64,000 nucleotides of DNA from the NCBI RefSeq assembly GCF_000002875.2, contig NC_009406.2, positions 62,001 through 126,000 of the forward strand, given 5' to 3'. This DNA comes from Leishmania infantum JPCM5. Taxonomy: Eukaryota; Euglenozoa; Kinetoplastea; Trypanosomatida; Trypanosomatidae. The stretch's first letter is position 1. Every line of letters starts with the position of its first letter. Under the pieces are notes generated by a model that was given only the letters and a program-made list of their open reading frames with translations, ran no database searches and was not told the DNA's origin. The translations under genes and the position numbers were made by a program. Of this stretch, positions 1-10,900 are shown piece by piece.

Positions 1-725
1 CTGAGTCAGCGCGGTAGAGCACACATACACATCTATCCGCATATCCCTGCGACGGCGCCTTACCCCTCACCGCTCTCACCGCTTCCATCGCGTTGCAGCT
101 GCTTGTATTTATGCACCGGCGCGGCCTCTAGCAGAGAACACAGAACGGCACTGGGTTCACAGACATGCATGCACGCGTGCCTGCGCACCATAACGGGCTC
201 GGGAAAAGGAAAGGAGGTGGAAGACTGAGGGAACGTTGCACGGAGGAGAGGGATAGATAGGAGGAAGAGGGAGAAGGCTGCGTTGTATGAGACACGCAGA
301 CGCCTGCAGCGCGCAGGAGACGCTCAAAGCCTGCCTAGAGGTGAGTGTGCGTATGGGTGGGTGGAGGCGGAGGCGGCGGCATTGCCAGAGGCACAGAGAG
401 CGAACTGAGGCAGGAATACAGCTGGGCAAGCACAAAGAAAAAAAGGGATCAATACATCCGCCCCATGACAGCAAAACAACCAAAGGACAACGTGCCCGTT
501 ACGGCGCTGGAGAGAACACCGTAGAGAACGCGAAATTGAAAGGCAAATGAAGCGGTTCAGAAACGCATGTCGTAACACGGACCAAGGCAGGAGAGGGGTG
601 GTGACATAACACCAGTAACAACAAGACGAATGATTCGCAGCCAGAGACACTACCGGAATAGAGAAGTCTGTGCTTGTGTGGTGGCGGAGGGGCAGAGACC
701 GCACACACAGGGAATGAGCCCACCA

Positions 726-757
<32 letters not shown>

Positions 758-851
758 GTATGTATCAGCGCGCAGCGATACATCGGCGCCGAAGTGCCAG
801 GGGCGGAGGGGATAGAGGGAGTGGAGAGTTGCCGAACGTAGGAGCGGGGGT
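1..851. other. Intergenic / probable 3' UTR, no gene seen
   Basis: This is the sequence downstream of the first minus-strand gene, so it probably includes that gene's 3' UTR. It is purine-rich on the plus strand and holds a (TG)n microsatellite near 726-753. Open frames here are short, overlap on both strands and are driven by the repeats. I see no coding signal. Confidence 0.6.
726..753. repeat. (TG)n microsatellite
   Basis: A pure TG dinucleotide run of about 28 bases, read directly from the sequence. Read on the transcribed strand it is a CA tract, a common element of trypanosomatid UTRs and spacers. Confidence 0.95.
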
Positions 852-1634
852 TTACGCAGTCTTCGGACGCTGTGTCGCAGTGGTGTATTGCGAAATCTGC
901 TCGTTGAGGTCAGTGCACACGTTGTTGACAGCGATCGTGGCCACCTCGACGGCTCGCGGGCCCACAACCGGCACTTTTTGCATCACCGTCGCGCAGTTCC
1001 GCGCCACCGCCGCATCGGCCTCCTTTTGCTGAATGACGGTAATCATGTGCTGAGCGGACGGAATCAACTGCGTCAAACGCCAGGCTATGTACAGCACGCT
1101 GCTGATGATGTGAATGAGCACGTGGAAGGCCGCCGTCTTGGTGACGTCGAACTCTTGGTAGTTGCTCACGTACGGCTGCGTCTTGGCCGTCACCTTGGTG
1201 CGCACAGCGGTCACCTGCTCCTTGGCGTTGTCCACAGCGTTCTGGGCAGAGTGGCGCGCGTTCTCCACGGAGGCCCTGGCCGAATCCACTTTCGCCTTCG
1301 CGCTCTCAACGTACGGGTCAGCCTTCTTCCGGGCATCCTCGACATACTCGTGCGCGGCATTCACAGCCTTCTTTACAGCCTCCTGCAACTGCACCTTGTG
1401 CTCCGAAGCGAGCCGCTGCCCCTCATGCACGTAGGACTGCACAGTGTTCATCGCGTTCTGCACGCCATTCTGGGCGGCGTCAGGGGCTTTCTGCACGGTC
1501 GCCGCGGCACCCGAGATGCTCTTCTGAGCATCCTGTGCCTTTTCGTTTACGTCGACGTGCACCTGCGAGGCGACACCGTCGATTCCATCGACCACTTTCT
1601 GGACCTGCTGGTGGGTATCACGCGTGCGAGGCAT
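852..1634 (-). CDS. Amphipathic-helix (apolipoprotein/LEA-like) protein with one hydrophobic segment
   Basis: 260 aa from an ATG at 1634. Residues about 8-150 are almost entirely Ala, Lys, Gln, Asn, Val, Asp and Glu. They run in loose 11-residue periods (for example AKAKVDSARASVENAR and AQNAVDNAKEQV), the pattern of LEA group 3, apolipoprotein and perilipin-type amphipathic helices. There is no proline except near 51, 107 and 154. A hydrophobic, aromatic stretch at about 169-191 (FHVLIHIISSVLYIAW) could be a hairpin or a single membrane anchor, and a shorter amphipathic helix follows at 203-250. No signal peptide or catalytic motif is visible. I infer a lipid- or membrane-surface protein, such as a lipid droplet coat or stress protein, but I do not recognise a named orthologue. 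The 5' side has a textbook polypyrimidine tract and AG, which supports the start. Confidence 0.85.
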   Translation of the reverse strand: MPRTRDTHQQVQKVVDGIDGVASQVHVDVNEKAQDAQKSISGAAATVQKAPDAAQNGVQNAMNTVQSYVHEGQRLASEHKVQLQEAVKKAVNAAHEYVEDARKKADPYVESAKAKVDSARASVENARHSAQNAVDNAKEQVTAVRTKVTAKTQPYVSNYQEFDVTKTAAFHVLIHIISSVLYIAWRLTQLIPSAQHMITVIQQKEADAAVARNCATVMQKVPVVGPRAVEVATIAVNNVCTDLNEQISQYTTATQRPKTA

Positions 1635-1718
1635 TGTATCTTGACGTGCTGTTTCTGTGTTTTACGCTGCGGCTTCTCTGCGGAAGCCTCGAAAGAGGTC
1701 AGAGCACCGTCACAATTG

Positions 1719-1779
1719 CTTGGGGAACGCCGAAGGAGTTAGTCAAGCCGCCAAAAAAAAAAGACAAAAAAAAACAGAC
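1719..1779 (-). promoter_or_regulatory. Probable spliced-leader acceptor for the amphipathic-helix gene
   Basis: On the transcribed strand a T-rich tract (two runs of nine to ten T, complement of 1751-1779) is followed by the first AG at the complement of 1719-1720. That gives a 5' UTR of about 85 nt before the ATG at 1634. Polypyrimidine plus AG is the established trans-splicing signal in trypanosomatids; the exact site is inferred. Confidence 0.6.
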
Positions 1780-4700
1780 GACTTATAACTAATAGACTGC
1801 CAAATTACCTCTGCCAGTGCCACGTGTACGATGACGGCAAGGGTTGCTAAGCTGTGTGGGTGGCGGGCAATGAGGGGAATGCGTGAGGTGTGCGAGAAGC
1901 AAAAAGATAGATGTGGCCAAAACACGCAGAAGCAAAAATGAAATCAACGAACGAAAAAACAGGAAATGCACGAGGAATACAGGCGCAGCGTGGGTGTGGG
2001 TGTATGAAAAGAGTAGCAGCAACGGCAGACTCGAAAACGGAGGTGTACCGTGCCGTGGAGGTGGGCGATGGGGTCGAGCTGCTCTTGTGCGTGTTGCTGG
2101 TGGATCTGAAAGCGTGAGAGAAGAGAGAGAGGGCGAGAAAGAGGGAGGAGCAGAATCGGAATAACGTGGCTCATATCTGAGATTTGCACCATGGTGTGTG
2201 CGTTGGAAACGAAAAGAAGCGAAGCAGCGGCGCATAGAAGGGAGAAGAGAGAGGGGTGGGAAACAGAGAAAAAGTGTCGGCGTGGGTGCATGTGCCAAGG
2301 GCATAGTTCATACAACGTGCGCTGGGTGCGCCAGAGAGGACGCTGCAACGCGCAACCACGGCGAAGGGTGGATAGTGGCGCACGTGCGGAATTCTTGTTC
2401 ACTTTTGTGATTTAGTCCAGTGCCGCTGATCGGGTCGAGACCAGGTCTTCGTCGCTAGGCCGGCCCATGCATCGATCAGGAAGGTGCTTCCTTCTGACGC
2501 TTGCTCGCGAGGTTTATCTCCGTCTTTTTTTTTCTAATGTGTTTACGGATCGGTGATGGCGTAGATTTGGATGTGAAGCTTCGCTGTGGAGCATGCGTGG
2601 ATTGCCATGCTCAGATACATCGGGTGTCCACCAGACAAGAGATCGAAAGATGAAAGCAGCAAGAACACGAAATCGCGGACGAGGAGTGCGGGCGCGATGC
2701 CCAAACCACCTGGGGAAGGTCAAGCAAAGAGGTGCCAGCGAGACCAGCGCCTGGCCCTCCACACCCACATGGACGACGGGAAGAGAGCAGAGTAAGCAAG
2801 CGATGAAAAACGAAGCGAGGAGAGACAGGAGCGAAGAATAACACAGGCGGACGTAAAAAAATGGGGTAAAGACGACGTCATGGGCGACAGAGAAGTAGGG
2901 CGAGAGGGAGAGGGGGGGGAAGAGCGTGAACAAACCCACCCACCAACCACACACAGACGCGCATAATAACAGAACACACCGTCAGCAAGTGAAGAAGACG
3001 ACAGCGAAACAGCCAAAGAGAGCGCGCGAGTGCGCGTCTGCAAGCGGGCGCGGCGGTGCAGACAACGCAGCAACACACTCGCACCTGTGTGTCTGGGGAG
3101 AGAGAGAGAACACACACATGATGGAGTAGACACAGACAGGCAAACATGACCGAAAGCAAGTACCCAACAAAAAAAAACGAACGCACACAGAGAAATGCAC
3201 AAGCACATTCTCCTCCCTTTCTCCTGCAGCCTCTTGGCCTTCAGGCGACATGGCCTGATTCTGTAAAGATGAGGGGCACGCGTCTGCGCTTGTTTGGATG
3301 TGTGTGTAGAGGCGCAAGAGCAGTGAAGGCAGAGGGAGAAACCGAAGAAAAGACCTGATACGGATTAAACCGACAGGGGCCGGGTGGGAGTGCACAAAGG
3401 GGCGAGGCGAACGAGAGGGCTGTGGCAAGCGGGTGAGACAGGGCTCCTCGATGACAAACCATAAAAATACGAAGAGACCGTAGTTGCCCTGCGCAAGAAG
3501 GCAGCAGTACCCAGCGGCAGCAGCATCAGCGGCAGCGAGGGAAACACGAAAACAAGTGATGAGCTGTGTGTCTCTCAGTGTCGCTGTTCTCGTGCAGATC
3601 ATCACCTCCTCCCCCTGACGCACGCATCTACACTCCGATACCCGGAGACACACACACACGCAATCACAGACACACAAGGGGAGAGGAAGAGAGACACACG
3701 CTATCATCGCCTGAACAATGGAAAAGAAAAAGCGCAAAAGAATTACAGGGGGCATGTGCTCGTGCGGTTGGAGTGGACAGGGCCCACAAAGAAGAGGGCA
3801 AAAAGAAGCGCCGACCAAACAAAGAAAAAAGGGACGAGGAAATCGTCTGTTGCACAGTTACTCACTGACCCCCTGCTCCGTCACACAACGAGGGCCCCTC
3901 CCCCCCCCCCGCACAGATGTACGACTGCCGTTGGTGGGAAAAAACGAGCGAGAAAGTGAGAGAGAAGGGGGTGAACTGGAACAAACAAGAACGTCGCACT
4001 GAGGCGGTGAGCGTGTCAGCACATATTGCCTCCATCGATCCGACTTCCGGCGTGCGTGCAGCCGTCCCTCGCCTACATACTGAGAGCCGCACCGACAGGA
4101 ATAGAGCGCGTCCTCCGCACACGAGCATAGATGGGTGTATATATGCCTGTGCTGAGTGCTGGCAAGAGTGCGGGGCCGCTACCCTTACAGCTCTCGGTCT
4201 CAGTGGCAGGGAACATGAAGGGCGGGGGTGGGGTCGGATGGGCGCGACTTACTCTGAAGGCGCGGACAGTGCTAACAGCAAGAGAGGGAGAAGGGGCCCC
4301 TTCTCAGAGAACATGCAAAGAAGGAGCCACACTCACATGTCGAGCAAAGACACCGCTTCCACTGGGCAACGAAAAGAAGAACCGATCGCCGACGGCCTCC
4401 CGATCTCGCCCCACTGTTATGCCCCGAGGAATGTTTACAAAGGTAAGGCGACAACCACATAAGAGCCAGTCCGCAGGGCGTGGCGCACACCCGCTTGTTG
4501 CCTGCTCCTCAGCCAGCAAGCGGGTAAGAGGAAGAGTGCGAGCGATACTTTGCCGTCAGCGTTCCCTGTCTGAGGCCCGCCGTCGACCGCGAAATATATA
4601 TATATATACGAATACCCGATCAAAGAAAACAGCAACTATATAGAGCTCATACCCCCTTCTAGGGAGGCGCAGCTGGTCGTTGCTGTGCTCACATCCGCAC

Positions 4701-5088
4701 TGATTTTCATTCGCTTTCCCTCAGCGCATGCGCCTCCACCACATGGCACACATCCGTTTTTCTCAACGCCCCCTCGCTGCGCTGCCCTTGCTCGCGCGCT
4801 TCAGAATCCGTCGGCGAGCACGCCAACGTACACACACATATACATGGATACACCTAAAGACATGTGTGCGTGCGCGCGCGCGTCTGTGTATTCGCATGTG
4901 GTGACGTGCGCCTCTACGAAACTTGCTTGGCCCACACCGCCCATACACTTACCTCCACTGTCAGCAGCAAACTGCACGCAACTTTAGTCTGCTTCGCCCA
5001 TGGTGACGCGCTCCACGGATTCTCTGCCTTACAGCGGCGCGCCCACTCCCTCCTGCCCTGCACCGTCTTGCTCCACAATGGCGGCTCA
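1780..5088. other. 3.3-kb intergenic region, no gene seen
   Basis: Purine-rich on the plus strand for most of its length, with scattered CA runs, a C-run near 3901-3910 and a (TA)n run at 4594-4608. A plus-strand C/T-rich patch lies at about 4685-4980. None of the overlapping frames has a sustained codon bias. It probably contains the long 3' UTR of the RING gene. Confidence 0.6.
4594..4608. repeat. (TA)n microsatellite
   Basis: A short alternating TA run inside the spacer downstream of the RING gene. Confidence 0.9.
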
Positions 5089-6435
5089 TCAGGGGGGTTC
5101 TGGGCCGTACATTGCCGTCAGCGTCATGAGGAGGCTTTCCTCTTCCCCAGTGAACTTCTGCAGCGTGACATCCAGCTGGCTCACCGCGCTCGGCTCGTAG
5201 AAGCCTACGATGCGCTTGATGCGACGCACGTAGTCCGCCTGCATCCGCTGCGCCTCCGACTGCTGCTGCTGCTCCTTCCTCAGCGCGTCTACGTGACGGG
5301 TGAAGGCACACAGCACGTCATGCAAGGGCAGCTTGGCGGAGGAGAGGACGAAGCTTTCGTCGAGGTTGACGCGCCGACGATTGGCACTACTGAGGAAGGA
5401 TTGTCGAATTTCTGTGTCCTTGCTGCGCAGCAGGCGCTCGATACACAACCACTCAGCGTCGCACACGTCGCGCTCAAAGTACTGCTCCGCGAGGATGCGG
5501 CACTGATCCAGCTGAAAGAGCCCGGTCGCCTCCACATCCAGCAGTTGTGCTACCTTCAGGAGCTGCTCGTACGGCTCTGCCGTCATGTGGTACCACTGCG
5601 CTGGGTTTCGTCGGTTCAACATGAGCCACAGACACAGTACATGAAACGGCACCGACTCCGTCAGGGCGTCTCGGCCTGCCATCTCGAAGAGGTTTTTCAC
5701 GTCGTCTGGGTGGCTGGGGTAGTTTAAGAAGCGCAGGAGTCGGCACGCGCCGCGCCAGCGCAGCTCCGGCGCCATCCCTCTATCGGGGACGAGGACGGCA
5801 AAGTTGGGAAAACGCTCAATCAGCTCGCGGTACTCTCTCTCCAACATTCCATAGTCCTGCGCCGTTGAAGTCAGCGACTGCCGCCACTGTGCACGCTGCT
5901 CGTACGTGAGGTGAGCGTCGGCGGTGGAAGCGCTGTTGTTCGTGACGTCAGCAAAACGCTGCTCATGAGGGCTGCCGGTGTTGACTACCGCCGCGGGATG
6001 CACGAGGAGGGAGTCCACGGCGGCGGGCGAAGGCGCCGATCCTTCAGGTCTGGTGTTGCTGTCTTCGAGGTAGTACTCCTGCATTGCCACACACTCCGTC
6101 GTCGTCGGGATCTTGTCCTCGTCGCTGGACTGCACCTCGCCAGCTTCGAGGCATTTGAGATGCTTCTCTTTAAAGTCGCTGTACGTGCCCTTCCACAGAC
6201 ACGCGCTACATGACCCCTGCGTGCGCTGTAGAAGTCGTAGGATGAACTTGCCGGGTGTGTTGAGACGCGTGACAGACCCACAGCACACGGGGCACGTCTC
6301 GAGCCCCTCTACGCAGCCACGGCAGAATATATGTTGGCACTCGCTGATCTCCACCGGGTCTGTCCACAGGCAACAGCACACCGCGCATTCGGCGTCCATG
6401 CCAAATGTGGTGTCCGGCACAAAGTACTTGGCCAT
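5089..6435 (-). CDS. RING-finger protein with second zinc site and degenerate EF-hands; putative E3 ubiquitin ligase
   Basis: 448 aa from the ATG at 6435. The frame extends further upstream only through a GTG codon, and a strong splice acceptor lies just 20 bases upstream. A C3HC4 RING is clear: C17-x2-C20, C33-x-H35, C38-x2-C41, C48-x2-C51. It is followed by C76-x2-C79 ... H92-x2-C95, like the TRAF/SIAH-type zinc finger that often follows a RING. Residues about 100-200 are acidic, polar linker. The middle part has paired helices, and one 12-residue loop (DVEATGLFQLDQ) matches an EF-hand loop at positions 1, 3, 5, 6 and 8 but ends in Gln rather than Glu, so calcium binding is doubtful. A Gln-rich coiled segment precedes the C terminus. 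By family, the RING should recruit an E2; the substrate is unknown. RING identity is secure and the EF-hand reading tentative. Confidence 0.9.
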   Translation of the reverse strand: MAKYFVPDTTFGMDAECAVCCCLWTDPVEISECQHIFCRGCVEGLETCPVCCGSVTRLNTPGKFILRLLQRTQGSCSACLWKGTYSDFKEKHLKCLEAGEVQSSDEDKIPTTTECVAMQEYYLEDSNTRPEGSAPSPAAVDSLLVHPAAVVNTGSPHEQRFADVTNNSASTADAHLTYEQRAQWRQSLTSTAQDYGMLEREYRELIERFPNFAVLVPDRGMAPELRWRGACRLLRFLNYPSHPDDVKNLFEMAGRDALTESVPFHVLCLWLMLNRRNPAQWYHMTAEPYEQLLKVAQLLDVEATGLFQLDQCRILAEQYFERDVCDAEWLCIERLLRSKDTEIRQSFLSSANRRRVNLDESFVLSSAKLPLHDVLCAFTRHVDALRKEQQQQSEAQRMQADYVRRIKRIVGFYEPSAVSQLDVTLQKFTGEEESLLMTLTAMYGPEPP

Positions 6436-6454
6436 CCTGCAGCGGCCTGACAGG

Positions 6455-6490
6455 CTAGCCGTGGGGAGGGGGATGAAGGGGAGGGGGCGA
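6455..6490 (-). promoter_or_regulatory. Probable spliced-leader acceptor for the RING gene
   Basis: The transcribed strand has a C/T tract (complement of about 6460-6490) ending in CTAG, with the AG at the complement of 6455-6456. This leaves a very short 5' UTR of about 20 nt and rules out the longer GTG-initiated frame. Confidence 0.6.
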
Positions 6491-7939
6491 GCATGAGCGC
6501 GCGGGAGGCGGGAACACGTGTGACGCCGCAGCCACCCTGAACTGTCAAGACGGTGCTCGAGGGCGGGAAGGACGCGCGTGAAACGTCGAAGGGAAACAAT
6601 AGGGGTGCTGCCGCAGGTATGCGTGGCCTCTCGTGTCGGCGACAATGAGAGGACACCCATCAACACGCAACGATGCGCACACACTCACAGAGCCGCTCTC
6701 TGGCGACCAGCTTGGCGACCCCTCTCCCCCTACAACGGAGCGCAAAAATTGAGACGGGGAAACACGCACGAGCAACAGGCCAACTTTGAGCAAGAGAGAT
6801 CAGCAGACACAAGTGATTAGGGAATAACTAGGCCCTCACATCATCCGGCAGATCAACATACGTGTGCGCGTGCGCGTGTTTGTGATGTGGTGTAGAAGAG
6901 CGGCAGAAAGAAAAGGGAAGACGACTGGGAGGTGGAGGCGCTGTATATATAGATAGAAGGTATGGGCAACGCGTTGCGAAGCGCAGAGGCAGGTTGCAGA
7001 TCACGCCGCATCTCAGTGTCGGTGGGTGCTCGCGGAGGCGAGCAGCAGCAGCAGCTGCAAGTGCCCAGATTATGTTGTCTCTCACATCCATGGAGACAAG
7101 CCACAGACTTCCGCAAATACAGGGAGGGGGGAGCTCGTCGTCGATTGCTTGAAAGCCCAGTCGCGGTGCCGCCATGCGCGACCGCGTCGGTGTAGCCGTC
7201 ACCTGCGCTGAGGAGCGCTGCTGCTTTCCTTCTTTTGTGACACTTTATACTGCTCTGCTTATGTTTTAGAGCGAGAGGCCACCGAGAGAGGGGGAGGGGT
7301 CGTGTGCCTCCGTCTGAGTGCCTGTTTATGCGTGTATCTTTGGGCACCATCACATCCATCATGGTGACCGAGGCAGGGACGCGTGCACGCGCAGGGCACA
7401 CAGGCAGCGCTACCGCACACACACACACACACAATCCTACCATTAAACGCCGTTTTAGTGGAGAAAAGGAAAGAAAACGGAAACGGCCCAGCGCGCGCAC
7501 ACAGAGAAATAAGTATGCGCATCATCATCAACACGACCGCCGTTCGTCCTCATCAAACTGACGAACACCCACGAACACGAAGCTCAACAACGGAACACGG
7601 AGGAAGGGAGGGGAGGGGAGGGGAAGAGAAAGGAGTGTAACACTGAGAACAGAAACATGCTTAACACTGTTACCAAAAACATACAAGAAGACAAGACGCA
7701 AACACAGACAGGGATATGCGAAAGGCGAGAAGGAGAGGCGGGAGGGAAGGTGGTGGGTGCGACCTTCTAAACGGCTATGGCGGCCTGCCGTCCAAGCAAA
7801 CAGCAACGCCAGCCGGAAACGAGACCAGAAGAACAGAAGAAAGAAGCTCGGGGCTTTTCACCACGACCACCACGTAAGCGCAGCAGCACAAAGCCCACCT
7901 GCCCTCCTTGGTTGCGGTGCCCCGCTGCAGGTGCGTTGC
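6491..7939. other. Intergenic region, no gene seen
   Basis: Purine-rich on the plus strand, with a short CA run near 7418-7432 and a GGGAGGGGA-type tandem purine tract near 7600-7625. It probably carries the 3' UTR of the 1536-aa gene. No coding frame is supported. Confidence 0.6.
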
Positions 7940-10900
7940 TTAATCGTCCTCGTTGTCCACCTGCGAGGCTGCCGCGAGTTTCGCTTGGCGCCATTTTTCA
8001 AACGAGCGCTGGCGGGCCTCGTGTAGGCGACGCTTGCGCTCGCGATTCTTGGCGATGCGCTCCTGCTTCGCCATCATGATGCGCTTGCGTTTCTCCTCTC
8101 GTTCCTCCTTCGTGAGAGCTTTGCTGCGGGCGCTGTGAAGAACCTGACGCTGCAGGCGATCCTCGATCTTCAGCTCCTCCTTGCGCCGCCGCTTCGCTGA
8201 CCGCTCCTCGTCTGTCGGATCGTCGTTGCGGTGCGCCAGCAGGGCCTTGAGAACACGGCTGCGCACCTTCTTTGCGCGGCGGTAGAAATCGCTCTTCTCC
8301 TTTGCACCACGCTTCACGAACTGCTCATACAGCAGCTTCACCGGCGACGGCGCCTTCGTCTCTCTCGCACGCGGGGTGAGGCCCAGCATGCGCTCCATCG
8401 TGCCCAGCAGCCGAATGGATGCGGCGGACAGCAAAATGTCGTCGTCGTCCACCGCCGGCGCGATCACCGCGGACGCAACCCATGCGGGGTCAAGTTGCAC
8501 GCGGCTGTTGTACTGCAGCACCATCTTCACCATGTGCAGGTAGTTGTACGGAAGGGTGTGCTTCATGGCAAAGACCTGCGCCACCGAGACAGACTGCACA
8601 AGGCCGCAGATGGCAGCGCTAGCGCTGCGCTTCAGCTCGCCGGGCAGCCCGCTGAGCCGCGGCAGCATCGCCTCGACAAAGACACAGCAGCCGGTGAAGA
8701 CGCGTACGCGCTGCGGGCCTTCCAAGGGCAGCACCTCCTCGTTCTTCTCAAGCACGGCAGGAAGCAGCGCCCAGGCAAAGCCTTGGCGGTAGTGGTACAG
8801 GTCCTTCTTCAGCGAGGGCAGCAGCTTCTTCGTGTCCCAGCCGCGGTCACAAAACACAGACTTGTAGTACTCGCTCAGCACAATACGCACCTCCTCGCCG
8901 GCATGGTTCTTGCTGGCCAGCATCGCAACAAAGTGGAACACGCGCAACGCGATGCCCTTGACCGTGACGAGGCGGCGACGAGCCGCCGCGGCCGCCTTCG
9001 CCATAACGCTGTCTTTACTCAGCAGCACACGGCTGAGCTTGCGCAGGTAGCTCTGGATGTCGCCGAGCAGCTGGAACAGATCTGTCGCCGCTACAAAGGA
9101 GCCAAAATATCGGTTCTTGGTGAGCAGCAACATTTCCAATGAGGAGACAGCGCTGTGGAAGACGACGTCGTCGGCTGTCTTCACGTTCTCACGGGCAACG
9201 GCCAGCAGCACCTGATACACGTGCACCACCTCGGCGCTGCGCATGGCGAGACCAACGCGCGTAGCGAGGCGGATGGCACGCACCACGTCCGCCTTCTCCT
9301 GGCTGGCGGTGCCGGTGGGGTAAACATGATCCAGGTCCATGCCGCCAACCATGCCCTTCAGCGCGTCGATGTACTGCTGCGTCGGCGCCTCTTCCTCTTC
9401 GAAGGCGTCCTCGTCGTCGCCCTCGCTCGACTCCGAGTCGGTGACCTCGTCCGCCACGGCCTCGCCGTCCTCCTCCTCCTCCGCCGTCCCCGCCTCCGAG
9501 TCGCTGTCGTCGCTGACAGTGGCGGAGACGGTCTCCGTGGACGATTCCTCGACAGAACTGCTCGCGTCGTCCTCATTGCTGCCAGCACCGCCCTCGGCCG
9601 CCTCATCACCGTCGTCACCGCCCACGCTGTCTCCGTCGGAGGAAGCGCCAGCACCGCCGCCATCCTCGTCGCTCGAGCTCTGCCTGTCGCCGTCCTCTGC
9701 CGCCTGCTTTGCCTTGCGCTGGCGGGCCTGCTCCCGGCTGTCCGTGTGGTACGCATCCTTCAGCGGCGCCAGCAGAATGTCCAGCGTGCTCTTCGTCCGA
9801 ATGAACTTCGCGAACTTCAGGACGAAGCCCATCGCGATGCGCCGTACACACGTCATGAGCGGCATCACGTGCAGCGGCGCACTCGTGCGCATGAGGAGGG
9901 CCATGAGGGCATCGAGGAACAGGTCGAGCGTCTCCAGCGTGCCGGCGGTATAGAACTGTGCCAAGTCAGGTATGACGCTCTTGGCTATCACCATGGCGTC
10001 GCTGTTTGTCGGGTCGTCGACGCTGAGCATGAGAAAGAGCAGCGCCAGCAGGATGTCCATGTCGGCCCGTTCGTAGAAGAGGACGCTGCGCTGCTCATCA
10101 GGTACCTCGAGCGCCTCGACGACTCGGTTGCGCGACTTACGGAAAGCGCTATGCTGCACAGCCGTAGTGTAGCGCGTCTTCGACTTCTCCTCTGCCGCTA
10201 GGTAAGCAGTGATGATCGTCGTAGCGGCCACAGAGCTCTTTGGACGGGCCAGCGGACCATGGAAGGTGAAGGAGTAGACGTCGGCGAAGAGGTAGATGCA
10301 GCGGTTCTGACTGAGAGTGTCGCGCGAGTGTCGCGGAGGGAACAGACCGAACTCGAGCAGCCGCATTACCGCCGCGTCCACGTATGCATGGTCGACGCCT
10401 TCGCGCACGGGTACGTAGAGACAGTTGCGCAGCTCGCGCAGAACCCACGTACGGTTCGTCACGGCGGCCGGGTCCGAGTCGGCAGTCATGGCATACTGCC
10501 GGAGGAGGTCCTCGACCTTGCGGTGGAGGGCGGAGATGGGCATCTGCTTCAGCTCCTGCATCGTCGTCGGCTTCGCCGATGTGCGCTTGCCGTACCCGAC
10601 GTGCGTGCTCGCCAGCTTGAGCACTTCCATACGCTGCTCGGCGTGGTCGGACTGAACCGCGATATAGCCCAGCTCAGTCACCAGGTTCTGGAAGAGCGCT
10701 CGGCGTGGGACATCAGCGCTACCACGGCGGTATGGCACGATCATGTTGTGCAGAATCGTGCCGAGGTGCTCCTTCATCGACTCACCCATGGCGACGCGGC
10801 GCACGACGAGCTGAAAAATGTCGTGCCACACTGGGTGCACCATAGGGTGGTAGGCCGTCACCTGCTCCTTGCGGAACAGGGCGTTGCTGATCTGTTCCAT

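Noticed and set aside
888..1742. A 284-codon plus-strand frame
   Set aside because: Antisense shadow of the amphipathic-helix gene, and it begins at a codon other than a supported ATG context.
6436..6684. Upstream extension of the RING gene
   Set aside because: It starts at GTG, and the best splice acceptor is at 6,455-6,456, inside the extension.
8231..10201. Two long plus-strand frames (about 300 and 350 codons)
   Set aside because: Both are antisense shadows of the 1536-aa gene, and their products are His/Arg/Leu-rich in the typical shadow manner.
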